NCBI RefSeq assembly: GCF_000024725.1
Contig: NC_013960.1
Location: 1,882,261-1,946,260, forward strand
Origin: Nitrosococcus halophilus Nc 4
GTDB taxonomy: Bacteria; Pseudomonadota; Gammaproteobacteria; Nitrosococcales; Nitrosococcaceae
DNA length: 64,000 nt
Reading direction: 5' to 3'
The notes under the pieces were generated by a model. That model did not search any database, was not told where the DNA came from, and saw only the letters and a list, made by a program, of their open reading frames with translations. The position numbers and the translations under genes are program-made. Below are positions 7,827 through 16,300 of the stretch, piece by piece (the first letter of the stretch is position 1; each line of letters begins with the position of its first letter).

Positions 7827-9697
7827 ATGGTGGAGGCGCCCTGCTTATTCTCTCTACCGGAGTTATTGCAAATACCCACCGCAACCAACCCAAGAGAGCT
7901 CTCTGCAGGGGATAGGAATTGCGGCATTTGCCGTATTCAAAGAAGATTATTTCCCTTTGCCTTGCTTTCCGGTTTAGTAAACTCGCTATTTATTGCTGGT
8001 TTACTGTTCCCCCTTTCCGCCTGGGCGGCGCAGTCCGATGGAGAGGACAAGGCTGTTGTGGAGATGGATTCGACATCGACAATGAAACTGGCCCAAGGGG
8101 AGGGGGTGAAAAAAGAAGGCGGAGCAGGGAGGAGTGAGCTCGCGCCTATGGTGGTGAGGGGAACACTGGGCGAGCAGCCCACTTACCAAGTAGACACCTC
8201 CACGGCGGGGACCAAGTTTCCATTGGAAATCAACCGCGTGCCCCAAAGCATCCAAGTAATTACCGAGGATGCTTTTGAAGACCAAAATGCTCGCAGTATC
8301 GGCGATATCATGAAACAGGTGCCTTCGGCCAACGTATTCGGGTCGCGTTTTAGTCGTTTTCCAAGCGTTAATATTCGAGGGTTTAGAAGTGACTAGACTC
8401 GCAATGGCATCCGGCAACTATTTTTTTCAGGGATCGATTTTTCTGCTCTCAGCCATATTCAGAGCATGGAGGTATTGAAAGGGCCGGGCAGCACCGTCTT
8501 TGGACAAAACGGCAATGGGGGGGAGCTCTCAATATCGTCACCAAACGCCCTTACGAGCGGTTGGGGGCCGAAGTGAGTTTCACCCGCGGGGGCTGGGAGG
8601 GATTTGACGGCGACCTTACCAGTGGTCAATGGGACTTCAACGTCCCCTTAATGTCGAGCGGGGCCTTGAAAGTACGCTTTACTGGCGAGGTGGAGCGCAC
8701 CGACTCCTTCATCAATTTTCAGGATTTGGACCGGATCTGGTTCAACCGAATCAATGTTCCTGACATCGATGCGCTGAATCCGACGTTTCTCGCCGCAGCG
8801 CCGGAGATCAACCCTGGCATCATTACCTTTGGCCAGAATTTCGACGTTTGGGCGGCTACCTTTCAGGATGTGGTGTCGATTACTCCTTACTTTGATTTGA
8901 TGGGCGGTTTCCGCTACACCAAGGTCAGCGGAGTACCTCGGGGAAACTTGGTAAGGCGAGTGAGATCGGGAGAAAGCGAAGTCGACAATACTTCTTTTCA
9001 AATCGGCGGCACCTTACATGTTACTGATTCAATTCATGTTTTCTCGGGGTTTGCAGAAGGTTTCCAATTCAACGTCGTCGGCCAAAAAGCCGACGGTTCA
9101 GCCTTTGATCCTGAAGAGCTCGATCAGGTGGAAGCCGGTGTCAAAGTTGATTTCCCCTGGGGGCTGAGCGGAGCGGCCTCGTTTTTTGAAATCACCCGCA
9201 GCAATGTGACCACGCCGGACCGGGAAAACCCAGGCTTTTCCGTGCAAACGGGAGAGGTTCGCTCCACGGGTGGGGAAATGGAGTTAGCCTATCAAGTCAC
9301 CCCACAGTGGTATTTTCAAGGGGGCTACGCCTTTATTGATGCGGAAATCACCCAAAGCAATGCGGGCGACGAGGGTAATCGGTTTCAAAACATTCCCGAG
9401 CACCAGGCCAATCTTTGGACCCATTATCGCTTCGACAACGGCCCCTTGAGAAATCTTACCCTCTCGGCGGGGATGCAGTTTGTGGGCGACCGGCCCTTGG
9501 ACAATGCCAACACCGTCGATCTTCCCGACTTTACGACCGTGGATTTGGGCGCTTCCTACACCTATCAAAACGTCAAACTGGAGTTGTTCGTCAACAACCT
9601 GCTGGATAAACATTATTTCACCGCAGCTGACTTCGGGGCGGCGGTGTTTCCCGGCGATCCCCGCTCGATTGTGGGACGGATCTCGTTGAAGTATTAG
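7827..9697 (+). pseudogene. TonB-dependent siderophore receptor, inactivated (copy 1)
   Basis: The product begins with a signal-peptide-like stretch ending in SAWA, then the plug domain (VPQSIQVITEDAFEDQNARS, NIRGF). The frame is broken by a TAG at 8394-8396. The same frame continues with IQSMEVLKGPGSTVFGQNG, then a one-base loss in a G-run near 8518 shifts it to the frame of 8561-9697. That part holds the beta-barrel, including VNNLLDKHYF and a C-terminal strand ending in SLKY. Total length is short for the family and the early barrel appears to have an internal deletion (around residue 60 of the second part). It is almost certainly non-functional. Confidence 0.88.
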
Positions 9698-9701
9698 CCT
9701 C

Positions 9702-9726
9702 TTGGCGCAAGGATGCGCCCCGGGTT
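9702..9726 (+). terminator. Possible terminator after the TonB receptor (copy 1)
   Basis: A GGCGC / GCGCC hairpin just after the receptor stop codon, followed by CCGGGTTTTT. Short stem, moderate support. Confidence 0.45.
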
Positions 9727-9825
9727 TTTCAGTGCTGCTGGGTGAATGTTGCGGGCATTAAATTCGATATCAGAACCAGCAGGCGGCGGAATAAAGTGCT
9801 GTTCGCCATGGGATGGTGGGACTGT

Positions 9826-9909
9826 GTAGGATGGGTAGAGGCGATAGCCGAAACCCATCACATTTTCTGCCCATAATTAATGGGTTTCGCTGCACTCTAC
9901 CCATCCTAC
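9826..9909. repeat. 84-bp interspersed inverted repeat (copy 1)
   Basis: The left arm GTAGGATGGGTAGAG and right arm CTCTACCCATCCTAC are perfect complements. The arms extend through GCCGAAACCCA and TGGGTTTCGC with few mismatches. This arrangement is a familiar short repeat in proteobacterial intergenic DNA. It occupies most of the gap between the receptor and the next leader repeat. Confidence 0.75.
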
Positions 9910-9963
9910 CCCCGTTATTGCAAGGGAGTAAACCGGATTAAGCATAGCGTATCCGCCAAAACT

Positions 9964-10132
9964 TTTTTGTTTTTTGCCCTATAGGGTGCGTGAAATGCCT
10001 GATTTAAATTTGTTGTGATGGGCATATTTTTTATTAATTTTTTGTTTTTATTAATAAATTTTATTTGGCATGAATTGTGGTTATTTTATCTTGTCAGCGA
10101 CAGAAGCGGCTGTGATAAGAAGGAGTATTGCC
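9964..10132 (+). repeat. Leader repeat C, before the intact small gene (copy 1)
   Basis: Third member of the leader family, closest to leader A. It includes CCCTATAG, TGAAATGCC, TTGGCATGAATTGTG and GTCAGCGACAGAAGCGGC, ending at the ribosome site AGGAG of the small gene. Confidence 0.6.
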
Positions 10133-10327
10133 ATGATGAGAAGACAAGCCCGTTTTCGCTGCGTGGCCCAAAGAGGATGGTATTTTATGACCCGCGAAGG
10201 TCGTGTGGGGTTTTTTGATACACGGCGGGAAGCGGAAGTTATGTATCAGCGCTATGCCCGTGAGAAAGTAATGACCTACAAAAGGAAACGAGAAAAAGGG
10301 AGCAAAGAATTTAGGCCAATCATCTAA
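10133..10327 (+). CDS. Small protein, DUF6316-like (copy 1)
   Basis: 64 residues from the ATG at 10133, which has AAGGAG eight bases upstream; a longer in-frame start at 10070 falls in the shared leader and is unlikely. The product is very basic, with the core YFMTREGRVGFFDTRREAEVMYQRY. This pattern (an aromatic strand, REG-x-VG-F, then a helix) resembles small DUF6316-type proteins of unknown function; I hold that match loosely. A frameshifted paralogue lies at 6881. Confidence 0.6.
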   Translation: MMRRQARFRCVAQRGWYFMTREGRVGFFDTRREAEVMYQRYAREKVMTYKRKREKGSKEFRPII

Positions 10328-10337
10328 TTAGGGCAAT

Positions 10338-10460
10338 GGGCATTTCTGGAGTGAGTCGGTGGTGCGATGCAACCTCCCTTTCTATCTGTCCGGAAAGGGT
10401 TCGTGAAAAATCAGAGTGTACCCCTTCTTCGTACATCACCGGCTCACTCCGGAAATGCCC
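10338..10460. repeat. 123-bp element with 24-bp terminal inverted repeats (MITE-like), copy 1
   Basis: Ends GGGCATTTCTGGAGTGAG and CTCACTCCGGAAATGCCC pair over 24 bases with two mismatches. It sits between the small gene's stop and its terminator; the paralogous module at 6881-7199 lacks it, which marks it as an insertion. No transposase homologue with these ends was seen in the window. An ORF crossing it (10336-10647) is not a gene. Confidence 0.65.
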
Positions 10461-10590
10461 TCCAGACTTCACTCCTGCCGAAGTCTTTGATTCATGCTTT
10501 GAAGTTGTAGATATAAGCAGAGCCTCCATATTTGCTTATCTTTCCTCTTCTCTTGGCTTGTTGTTATGGAAAACGGTTTTAATTCTTGCC

Positions 10591-10619
10591 GCGGCACAAG
10601 GAAGTGCCGCTCATTTTTT
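10591..10619 (+). terminator. Rho-independent terminator of the small gene (copy 1)
   Basis: Stem GCGGCAC / GTGCCGC, then a T run at 10614-10619. Paralogous to the terminator at 7171. Confidence 0.8.
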
Positions 10620-10731
10620 CCAACGGATAACCCAATTTAGAATATAGCGTTCCCCAAATAAATGAGATACGAATATCGACCTGGCAGGACCTTAATTCTC
10701 AGTCTAACCGTCTCTCTCCTATTGTTGTACG

Positions 10732-10842
10732 CTAGCCTGCCGATCTGCGTTGTGGGTTAATTTGTCGAGCTGCTTGGCGTTCAGTCTTGATTCGCCCCAT
10801 CCAGGCTTGGGCTTGGGTGCGGGGGGTGTACAAATAACTGTG
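10732..10842 (-). pseudogene. C-terminal gene scrap cut by the IS1-type element (copy 1)
   Basis: Read on the minus strand, about 36 codons are open from the IS edge to a stop at 10732-10734. The peptide is basic and Gln/Arg-rich (for example RIKTERQAARQINPQ) and looks like a protein tail. The rest is absent. No family assigned. The 100 bp before it (10640-10731) show nothing recognisable. Confidence 0.3.
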
Positions 10843-11380
10843 GGTGGTGCTCAAAAAGTAATGCTTTGAGTTTGTGAAAACAGAGCGACTCCGTTGTAAT
10901 AGGAAGCGACCAAACTTTCTTCACAAGGAGTCGCTCTGATGAACAACTTGCGTTGCCCACGTTGCGAATTATCGCACATTAAGAAAAACGGTCGCACCCA
11001 CTACAGTAAACAAAATCACGCCTGTCTGAACTGCGGGCGGCAGTTTGTGGCCGACGCCCATCGTATTGACGAGACCACGCGCGCCTTGGTTAAAAAATTG
11101 CTGCTAGAGCGGCTGTCGTTGCGAGGCATTTGTCGGGTACTGGAGGTGAGTTTGACGTGGTTGCTGCAGTTTATCGATGAGCTATACGCGCACTTGCCTG
11201 ATGACCTGGGTGTTCAATCGGTCTCACCCGATCGGGCCATTGAGATGTTTTGTTTAGAAGTCCAAGCCGATGAATTATGGAGCTTTGTTGGCTGTAAAGC
11301 GAACAAGCAATGGCTCTGGCTGGCGCTCGATCCCTGCTCGCGCCAAGTATTGGCCTTCTATGTTGGTGACCGCTCACGGA
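10843..11380 (+). mobile_element. IS1-family element, 3' end truncated (copy 1)
   Basis: The left end GGTGGTGCTCAAAAAGTAATG is like the GGTGATGCT ends of IS1. The transposase homology stops abruptly at about 11378-11384, where minus-strand IscB sequence begins, and no right terminal repeat is found. The element cannot move by itself. Confidence 0.75.
10881..10938 (+). promoter_or_regulatory. Hairpin sequestering the transposase ribosome site (copy 1)
   Basis: CAGAGCGACTCC (10881-10892) and GGAGTCGCTCTG (10927-10938) are perfect 12-base complements. The second arm contains the GGAG ribosome site and abuts the ATG at 10939. A transcript entering from outside would fold and hide the start, the kind of safeguard known for several IS elements. 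Confidence 0.65.
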
Positions 11381-11436
11381 TGGCGTACCCGCGATGGGTA
11401 AGATTGGCGGCCCATAACACCACGCGCCCCTGTTGA
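10939..11436 (+). pseudogene. IS1-family transposase, truncated (copy 1)
   Basis: The N-terminus has a CPRC...CLNC zinc-finger pair as in InsA, then a helix-turn-helix (LSLRGICRVLEVSLTWLLQF) and the start of the DDE domain (QADELWSFVGCKANKQWLWLALD). Homology ends at VGDRSR (about residue 147). The last 18 residues come from antisense IscB sequence and are not transposase. Usual single-ORF relatives are about 220-240 residues, so the catalytic end is gone. Confidence 0.8.
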
Positions 11437-11657
11437 GGAAAATTCCCAACTAAAGCCAGCCCGGTTATTTTGCTGCCCGGATCAACCTTAAATTCAACCG
11501 GCTGCGGGTTGGGATCAACCCTATATTTCAGGATGATCGTAAATGGCTGCATCCGATAAACCGCGGCCTTCCCGTCTCGCAACAGCCGTCTTGCCCTTGC
11601 TGGGCTGCATGGCATCAACGGTTTTCTATCAGTGTCTAATACAAAAACTCTATTCAT
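11358..11657 (-). pseudogene. iscB: IscB N-terminal fragment (copy 1)
   Basis: 99 residues. The start is typical of IscB: MNRVFVLDTDRKPLMPCSPARARRLLRDGKAAVYR (the PLMP and RRXRR region), followed by FKVDPGSKITGLALV, the first RuvC motif with its catalytic Asp. Homology ends near THRGYAIRE, where IS1-type sequence begins; the bridge helix, HNH domain and later RuvC motifs are missing, so there is no nuclease. IscB is the RNA-guided nuclease family ancestral to Cas9. Confidence 0.85.
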
Positions 11658-11913
11658 TAGCTTTCGCTACTCTAAAAGTTAGGGTTCTCTCGCCAATGTT
11701 TGAAGGGTCGTTCAGTCTCGGCATTCGCTCCTGTGTCGCTCCGTAGTTCATTGCCTTTGACCTCAGTGCCTGGGGCTGAGAAATGCACCCCAGGGTGAGT
11801 CGCTTTCGCTTCAACTTCAAACGTAGCCCCGAAGGGCTGAGGCTGGTTGAGCCAACCAACTCATTCGGAAAGTTCAGGACGAACTTGGAGAATGAGTTAG
11901 GCGACGACTCAAC
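11658..11913 (-). ncRNA. Omega RNA (HEARO) of the IscB element (copy 1)
   Basis: About 256 nt directly upstream of the iscB start on the same strand, the standard place for this RNA. Its 5' end folds well: outer stem GTTGAG / CTCAAC, inner stem AACTCATTC / GAATGAGTT, tip AAGTTC / GAACTT. Next comes AGCCC-TTCG-GGGCT. The 3' part (GGCGAGAGAACCCTAAC then GAAAGCTAATG) is like known HEARO RNAs. A guide would be read from the flanking bases beyond 11913, here the end of the DUF3422 gene. With IscB broken it could act only with a nuclease supplied elsewhere. Confidence 0.72.
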
Positions 11914-11916
11914 TAA

Positions 11917-13206
11917 TCAGTCCGCTCCCTGATTCTGGGTTACCATACGCCGGATTTTCCGTACCCCCAGGGCGACTAGTAGGGCCACCACCGGGATTGA
12001 AATACCGATGGCCAAATCAGGGTTGATAGGTAAATGAGCCGCTTTGGCTGCTTTGGCAAGGTAACCTACCAGGCCCACCACATAATAAGTGATTGCCGCT
12101 ACTGAAAGACCTTCCACCGTTTCTTGCAAGTGGAGCTGGAGCTTGGCCCGTTTTGCCATGGAAGAGAGAACCTGCTGATTCTGGTGCTCAAGGGAAATAT
12201 TGACTCGGGTGCGTAATAACTCACTCGCCCGGCCGATACGCCGGGATAGATTTTCCTGTAGCCGGAGCACCGTCTCACAGGTATGCATTGCCGGCCCCAT
12301 GCGCCGCTCGCAGAATTCTTTAAAGGTCTGCATTCCTTGGGCTCGCAACTCACGCAATTCACTAATGCGCCGCTGCACCAGCTCATAGTAAGCCTGAGCG
12401 GCGGTGATGCGATACTGGATGGAAGAGGCCATGCTTTCGGTGGTCGCCGCTAACTTCGTCAGCTGATCCAGAAGCGCTGGTTCTTCCTCGGTGGTGGCCG
12501 AGGCGATGGCTTCGGTAATCTTGGCTAATTCTTGCTCAGCGCGCCCCAACTTCGGCATGGTTCTGCGCGCCAGTGGGTAGGTGGGCAGTGCTTGCATGAG
12601 ATAGGACTCAATTTCCAGCAACCGTTGTACCATCCGCCCGGCCTGACGTGGGGTGAGGCTAATGTCTTTGATGATAAATCGGCTAAAGCCGTCCCCATGG
12701 ATACGAAAGTCGGCGTAAGCAATGGCCGCCCCTTCGCCGGTGCGGGCGCCGGTGAGCACATTACCCTCAAATAGATCTGCCAGCTCATCAGGACTGCGTG
12801 GTTTTTCGGGCATGGGATAGATGGCCAGGTGGGCAGCGACTAGGGTTTGTCCTGGTAACCCTGCTAGCCAGTCTTGGGGCACGCTTTCGATGACGGTGTT
12901 GGCGAAGGGTTCCTGGAAGGGGCCGCGCCGAAAAAAAGTGTAGCTGGTGAATTCCGTATGCTTCTGCCATTTGAGGCGAAATGGACCCAGATCGATGCGA
13001 AAGTGATTGCTTTTTGGAACTAGGATGGGGTGGCCAAAGCGGGCGCAAATCTCGGCGAGTTTTTCCCGTTCCAGCCCTTCCCTTCCAGGATCCGAGGTAA
13101 GCACAAGGTGTGATACTTGCTCCGGGGGAACGAGTGATTCTGGCGGCCGGGCGTGCAGTTCGTTGTTGAGTAACCACCGTTGAGGATGATCGGCAGGTAT
13201 CGTCAT
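11917..13206 (-). CDS. DUF3422 family membrane-anchored protein
   Basis: 429 residues, full length for DUF3422. It opens with the family motif LLNNELHARPPE, followed by a mixed alpha/beta domain (residues 1-200) and a long helical, probably coiled-coil region (about 210-360). Two C-terminal hydrophobic segments follow (about 365-410), so the protein is likely anchored in the inner membrane. The function of the family is unknown. Its stop codon is only four bases from the end of repeat copy 1, so the IscB element lies immediately downstream without damaging the gene. Confidence 0.88.
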   Translation of the reverse strand: MTIPADHPQRWLLNNELHARPPESLVPPEQVSHLVLTSDPGREGLEREKLAEICARFGHPILVPKSNHFRIDLGPFRLKWQKHTEFTSYTFFRRGPFQEPFANTVIESVPQDWLAGLPGQTLVAAHLAIYPMPEKPRSPDELADLFEGNVLTGARTGEGAAIAYADFRIHGDGFSRFIIKDISLTPRQAGRMVQRLLEIESYLMQALPTYPLARRTMPKLGRAEQELAKITEAIASATTEEEPALLDQLTKLAATTESMASSIQYRITAAQAYYELVQRRISELRELRAQGMQTFKEFCERRMGPAMHTCETVLRLQENLSRRIGRASELLRTRVNISLEHQNQQVLSSMAKRAKLQLHLQETVEGLSVAAITYYVVGLVGYLAKAAKAAHLPINPDLAIGISIPVVALLVALGVRKIRRMVTQNQGAD

Positions 13207-13356
13207 AAGTCTAGGTTTGGGCTTGCTTCTGGTGAGGTAAAACTTCTGATTTTACCGAATTTTGGTCATTGATTATGTTCAAAATTACCACCCCTGCAAA
13301 AATTTTCACTGTAAAAGGTCCTATATTTTATGGAAAAGCGGAGGTATAGGGTAATT

Positions 13357-16300
13357 ATGAAGTCGGTAAAGCAAGAAAGTGGGCATGCCCATACAGTAGA
13401 GGCCGTATTACAGCGGATAGGCAGTGACCGTCTGGGATTGACCCAGAGCGAGGCAGAGCAACGCCTTCAGCAGTATGGTCCCAACCGGCTCACCCCGCCT
13501 AAGAGAAGGGGACCCATAGAACGCTTTCTGGTCCAATTTCATAATGTGCTCATTTATGTGCTGCTTGCCGCCGCTGTTGTCACCGCTTTGCTCGCCCATT
13601 GGGTAGATACGGGGGTCATTCTCGGGGTCGTGGTGCTCAATGCCCTGATTGGTTTTATTCAGGAAGGAAAAGCTGAGCAGGCGCTAGAGGCCCTCCGCCA
13701 CCTCCTTTCGCCCCAAGCCAGCGTATTACGGGATGGTCGGCATAGGATGATACCTGCTGAGCAGTTGGTCCCTGGCGATGTGGTTACCCTACAGTCAGGG
13801 GATAAGGTGCCCGCAGATCTTCGCCTTATCCGGGTGAAGAACTTACGCATTGAGGAAGCCGCCCTGACCGGAGAATCCATGCCGGTGGAAAAGGCCCTTG
13901 AACCCGTTGCCGAAAATGCGTCTTTGGGGGATCGGACTAACATGGCTTATTCTGGCACCTTGGTTACCTACGGGACGGCGGAAGGGGTAGTCGTTGCCAC
14001 GGGGGATCATACCGAGATCGGACGTATTAGCGCCATGCTAGGGCAGGTACAAACCTTGACCACGCCTTTGCTGCGGCAGATGGCTGTGTTTGGCCGCTGG
14101 TTAACGGCGGTTATCTTAGGGGTGGCGGCGGCGGTTTTTGCCTTTGGGGTAGGGGTCCGAGGTTATTCTTTTCATGAGATGTTTCTTGCCGCTGTAGGGC
14201 TTGCGGTGGCAGCCATTCCGGAAGGATTGCCCGCCATTATGACCATTACCTTGGCAATGGGGGTCCAGCGCATGGCCCGGCGTAATGCCATTATTCGTCG
14301 TCTTCCCGCAGTGGAGACTTTAGGTTCTGTCAATGTGATCTGTTCTGACAAAACGGGCACCTTGACCCGGAATGAGATGACGGTGCGCACGGTGATCACC
14401 GCAGACGCTGGGTTTGAGATCAGTGGGGTAGGGTATAACCCCCATGGCGGGTTTAGCCAGCAAGGCCAGATTATCCTGATGGATGATTATCCTGGATTAG
14501 GAGAGCTTTGCCGTGCTGGCCTACTTTGCAATGATGCGATCCTCCACAATGTGGAAGCTACCTGGGTCATTCAAGGGGATCCCACTGAAGCGGCTTTAGT
14601 GAGCCTGGCGATGAAGGCGAATTTGTTACCGGAATGGGAACGGGAGGAATGGCAGCGTGTTGATGTGATTCCCTTTGAATCAGAACACCGCTTCATGGCG
14701 ACTCTGCATCATGATCGGGTGGGCCATGCTTTCATCTATCTCAAAGGGGCTCCTGAGCAGGTTTTGGAAATGTGTCACCATCAGCGTAGCCGGGGTGAAG
14801 ATGAGCCGTTGGATCTACCCTATTGGCATGATCGTATTCTAGAGATGGCAAGCCGGGGTGAGCGGGTATTAGCGGTGGCTTTTCGGGTGACCCACACTGA
14901 CCACTGTAATTTGCGCTTTGAGGATGTACAAGAGGGGCTGACCCTGTTGGGACTATTTGGAATTATCGATCCCCCCCGGGAGGAAGCCATTGCTGCGGTC
15001 AAGGAGTGTCAGGAAGCGGGAATCCGGGTCAAGATGATTACCGGAGATCATCTCTTGACTGCCCAGGCCATCAGTCGGCAACTGGGCCTTAAACATAGTG
15101 ATCAGGCTCTAGCTGGTACAAAGTTGGAGGTCATGGATGATGAGACCCTCCGTAATGTGATTTTGGATGTGGATGTTTTCGCGCGGGCTAGCCCTGAACA
15201 TAAGCTCCGTCTAGTCAAGGCCTTGCAGTCTCAAGGACGGGTTGTGGCCATGACCGGCGATGGCGTTAACGATGCACCTGCGTTGAAGCGGGCTGATGTG
15301 GGCATTGCCATGGGTCAAAAGGGTACGGAGGTGGCGAAGGAGGCTGCCGAAGCCGTGCTCGCCGATGATAATTTTGCCTCCATTGCCCAAGCGGTGAAGG
15401 AAGGGCGTACCGTCTATGACAATCTGAAGAAAGCCATCCTTTTTATTTTACCTACCAATGGGGGCGAAGCCATGGCCTTGGTCGCCGCCATTCTATTGGG
15501 CTATATGCTCCCCATTACTCCGGTGCAGATCCTATGGATTAATATGGTCACCGCAGTCACCCTTGCTCTGGCCCTTGCTTTTGAGCCCCCAGAGGGCAAT
15601 GTCATGCGTCGTCCCCCCCGGGAGCCAGGGGAGCCGGTGTTATCCGGGTTTTTAGTTTGGCGGATTGTCTTTGTTTCGGTCATTTTGGTGGTAGGCACTT
15701 TCGGGCTCTTCCTGTGGTATCGCGAGCAGGGTGCCCCTATTGAATATGCCCGTACCATAGCCGTGAATACCTTGGTGATGTTCGAGATCTTCTATCTTCT
15801 CAACACCCGCTATATGACTAACTCCGTCTTATCCCGAGAGGGCCTGTTGGGTAACCGTTACGTCTTGATAGCTATTGCCGTAGTAGTAGGGCTTCAGTTG
15901 CTATTTACCTATACCGGACCGATGCAGCAACTATTTGCCAGCGTGGCTCTAGGCCTCCATGATTGGGGCTGGATTGTGCTGGTCACCTCTTCCGTATTTG
16001 TGCTCGTGGAACTAGAGAAATCCTTTTTAAGGAGAAGGAAAGAAAAGGCCCCGCCCCGGAGAGTTGAACCGCCTGTGGCGGCATTTGAGAGGTTTAAGCC
16101 CCGGAGAGTCTGGCCAGCGGCGCTCATTCTTCTACTGCTTGGCGTGGGGGTAGGCAGTTGGATATGGGTTCAGTTCGAGGGAGAGGAAAAAGAAGCGATA
16201 GTGGTGGCGGAAGCAGAAAGACAGGCGCGGCCACCTGCCGAGCCCCTGCCGGACACGCAGACTCCGGGGGTAAAAACGCCTTCTGACAGGGAGACGACGC

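Larger units (their letters stand above)
1..11913. repeat. Large direct repeat, copy 1 (left end outside window)
   Basis: This block is repeated at 21130-33042 with a constant offset of 21129. Every ORF in the two copies has the same length and translation, and spot comparison of intergenic runs (for example the C9 run after the AI-2E permease) shows no difference. The match starts at base 1, so the true left end is not visible. It ends at 11913; base 11914 (T) differs from 33043 (A). The right edge coincides with the first stem of an IscB-type omega RNA on the minus strand. A recent duplication or a tandem 21.1-kb unit fits; an assembly error cannot be excluded from sequence alone. Confidence 0.97.

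Noticed and set aside
10072-10090. Sigma-54-like promoter in the leader repeats (TTGGCATGAATTGTGG)
   Set aside because: The -24 GG element fits, but the -12 GC is GG or GA in the three copies, so support is too weak.
10336-10647. 103-codon ORF downstream of the small gene
   Set aside because: It starts in the 123-bp inverted-repeat element and runs through the terminator; not a gene.
11650-11859. Minus-strand ORF of 69 codons upstream of iscB
   Set aside because: It lies within the omega RNA; such ORFs recur in HEARO regions because the RNA is conserved, and there is no ribosome site.
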